Positions 62,875 to 64,000 of a stretch of DNA of 64,000 bases are shown here, one piece after another (positions within the stretch are counted from its first letter, which is position 1; each line of letters opens with the position of its first letter). The stretch spans positions 682,001-746,000 of the forward strand of contig NZ_SMCS01000001.1 of assembly GCF_004342265.1 (NCBI RefSeq). The letters run 5' to 3'. A program made the translations under genes and the position numbers. Origin of the DNA: Luteibacter rhizovicinus. Lineage in GTDB: Bacteria; Pseudomonadota; Gammaproteobacteria; Xanthomonadales; Rhodanobacteraceae. The notes below the pieces were generated by a model. That model was not told the origin of the DNA, searched no databases, and worked only from the letters and a program-made list of their open reading frames with translations.

Positions 62875-64000
62875 TTATGGCGCGGCTTGGCGTGGCGGAT
62901 AAGGTGTCGCACCACCGTTGGCAATGAAGCGGTCGATACGCCGGTTGAGTACCGGCAGCGGCACCGAGCCTGTGGAAAGCACCGTGTCGTGGAAGGCGCG
63001 GATGTCGAATTTTTCGCCCAGCGCGCGTTCGGCGCGCGCACGGCCATCGCGGATGGCCAGCTCGCCGAGGTAATAGGAAAGCGCCTGACCGGGCCATGCG
63101 ATATAGCGATCCACCTCGGTCTCGATTTCGTGCTCGGCCAGCGCGGTGTTCTCGCGCAGATAGGTCTGCGCCTGCTCGCGTGTCCAGTGCAGATGATGCA
63201 GACCGGTATCGACCACCAGCCGCGCGGCGCGCCAGGCCTGATAACTGAGGTAACCGAAGCGTTCGTACGGTGTGTCGTACATGCCCATTTCGACGCCAAG
63301 GTATTCCGAGTACAGTGCCCAGCCTTCGCCATAGGCCGAGATATAGCTGTAACGACGGAAGTCCGGCAGACCGTCTATCTCGGCGGCGAGCGGCATCTGC
63401 AATGCGTGGCCCGGCGAGGATTCGTGCAAGGTCAGTGCCGGCAGCGAATACAGCGGGCGTGAGGGAAGGTCGTACGTGTTGACCAGGTAGATGCCGGGTC
63501 CGCCTCGACCGCCCGTGTAGACAGGCGCCAGATCCGCGGGTACCGGCTCGATGGCGAAGCGTCGACGCGGCAATCGACCGATGTAGTCGCCCACCTTGCC
63601 ATCGACCCGCTTGGCGATCCAGGCGGCATCCTTGAGCAGCTCGTCGGGAGTCTTTGCGTAGAAGCGCGGATCGCTGCGCAGGAACTGCAGAAACTCGGCG
63701 AAGCTTCCCTTGAATCCGGTCTGCGCGATGGTGTCGAGCATCTGCTGGTGGATGCCAGCCATTTCCTTCAGGCCCAGCGCATGAATCGCATCCGGGTCCA
63801 TGTCGAGCGTGGTGTATTCGCTTATCTGCGCACGATAGAACGCGTTTCCGTCAGGGAGATCGTCGGCGGCAAGCGTGTCGCGCGCCTGTTTCATGTACTC
63901 GTCGCGCATGAAGGACAGCAGCTTTGCATAGGCCGGAATCACGTCGTGGGCAATCGTCGCCAGCGCCTCGGCGCGCAAGCTGGCCTGCTTCGCCGCTGGA
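62875..64000 (-). CDS. DUF885 family protein, putative secreted metallopeptidase (5' end outside window)
   Basis: The frame is open to the right edge, so the N-terminus is missing; 374 codons are visible. LTLHESSPGHALQM contains the HExxxxH-like metal motif with a later GEGWALYSEYLG glutamate, the arrangement in DUF885 proteins of the M32/M3-like peptidase group. The C-terminal half (IDRFIANGGATPYPPRQAAP) is complete. It probably hydrolyses peptides in the periplasm, and the permease 26 bp downstream would take up amino acids, which is a plausible pairing. Confidence 0.83.
   Translation of the reverse strand, partial: PAAKQASLRAEALATIAHDVIPAYAKLLSFMRDEYMKQARDTLAADDLPDGNAFYRAQISEYTTLDMDPDAIHALGLKEMAGIHQQMLDTIAQTGFKGSFAEFLQFLRSDPRFYAKTPDELLKDAAWIAKRVDGKVGDYIGRLPRRRFAIEPVPADLAPVYTGGRGGPGIYLVNTYDLPSRPLYSLPALTLHESSPGHALQMPLAAEIDGLPDFRRYSYISAYGEGWALYSEYLGVEMGMYDTPYERFGYLSYQAWRAARLVVDTGLHHLHWTREQAQTYLRENTALAEHEIETEVDRYIAWPGQALSYYLGELAIRDGRARAERALGEKFDIRAFHDTVLSTGSVPLPVLNRRIDRFIANGGATPYPPRQAAP

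Noticed and set aside
1-64000. tRNA, rRNA and CRISPR arrays
   Set aside because: No cloverleaf-like segment with CCA-type end, no rRNA core sequence and no regularly spaced short repeats were seen on reading both strands.

Overview
The window is a high-G+C chromosome segment from a gammaproteobacterium, most likely of the Xanthomonadales (Luteibacter/Dyella/Rhodanobacter-like). This rests on an effector with a C-terminal XVIPCD-type secretion domain, which is typical of the Xanthomonadales type IV secretion system, on the intergenic repeat type, and on general gene content. It is an inference; no rRNA, tRNA or CRISPR array is visible.

Region 1 (1-14.5 kb, minus strand) is a natural-product locus read right to left: a JmjC/cupin-like 2-oxoglutarate dioxygenase, a 2420-aa NRPS-PKS-aminotransferase hybrid (partial C, A, PCP, KS, AT, ACP, AMT), a 1637-aa NRPS (C-A-PCP-C-PCP, no thioesterase) and a family 2 glycosyltransferase running off the left edge. 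The hybrid's A domain carries a valine-type code. The assembly logic suggests extension of valine with malonyl followed by beta-transamination, giving a beta,gamma-diamino acid unit. A stand-alone Sfp-type phosphopantetheinyl transferase lies at 22.4-23.1 kb.

Region 2 (14.5-25.3 kb) holds a secreted protein of unknown function, a membrane J-domain protein, an exopolysaccharide-type sugar-phosphate transferase, a repeat-filled gap (17.6-18.2 kb), an operon of nucleotide-sugar dehydrogenase, UDP-glucuronate 4-epimerase and GMC oxidoreductase, then the PPTase, an oleate hydratase and a small four-helix membrane protein.

Region 3 (25.3-37.5 kb) is accessory DNA. A ~3.1-kb A+T-richer insert lies between two 35-bp near-identical direct repeats and carries a T4-lysozyme-like enzyme between two exported proteins. 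A Phd-zeta toxin-antitoxin pair, a secreted propeller-like protein and a membrane TPR-like protein follow. Then comes a tight four-gene operon: VirB6-like channel protein, DUF4189 protein, putative membrane-anchored immunity protein, and a class 3 lipase effector with a repeat spacer and XVIPCD tail.

Region 4 (37.5-64 kb) is mostly housekeeping and metabolic: Asp/Glu racemase, Bcr/CflA drug exporter, a 2880-aa cyclic beta-glucan synthase, a second copy of the intergenic repeat, divergent marR/SDR genes with a clear operator, a PepSY protein, a Fur-controlled siderophore receptor, and a minus-strand polysaccharide-use group (TonB receptor, GH127 arabinofuranosidase, Tat-exported six-hairpin protein), then an amino-acid permease and a DUF885 peptidase-like gene cut by the right edge.
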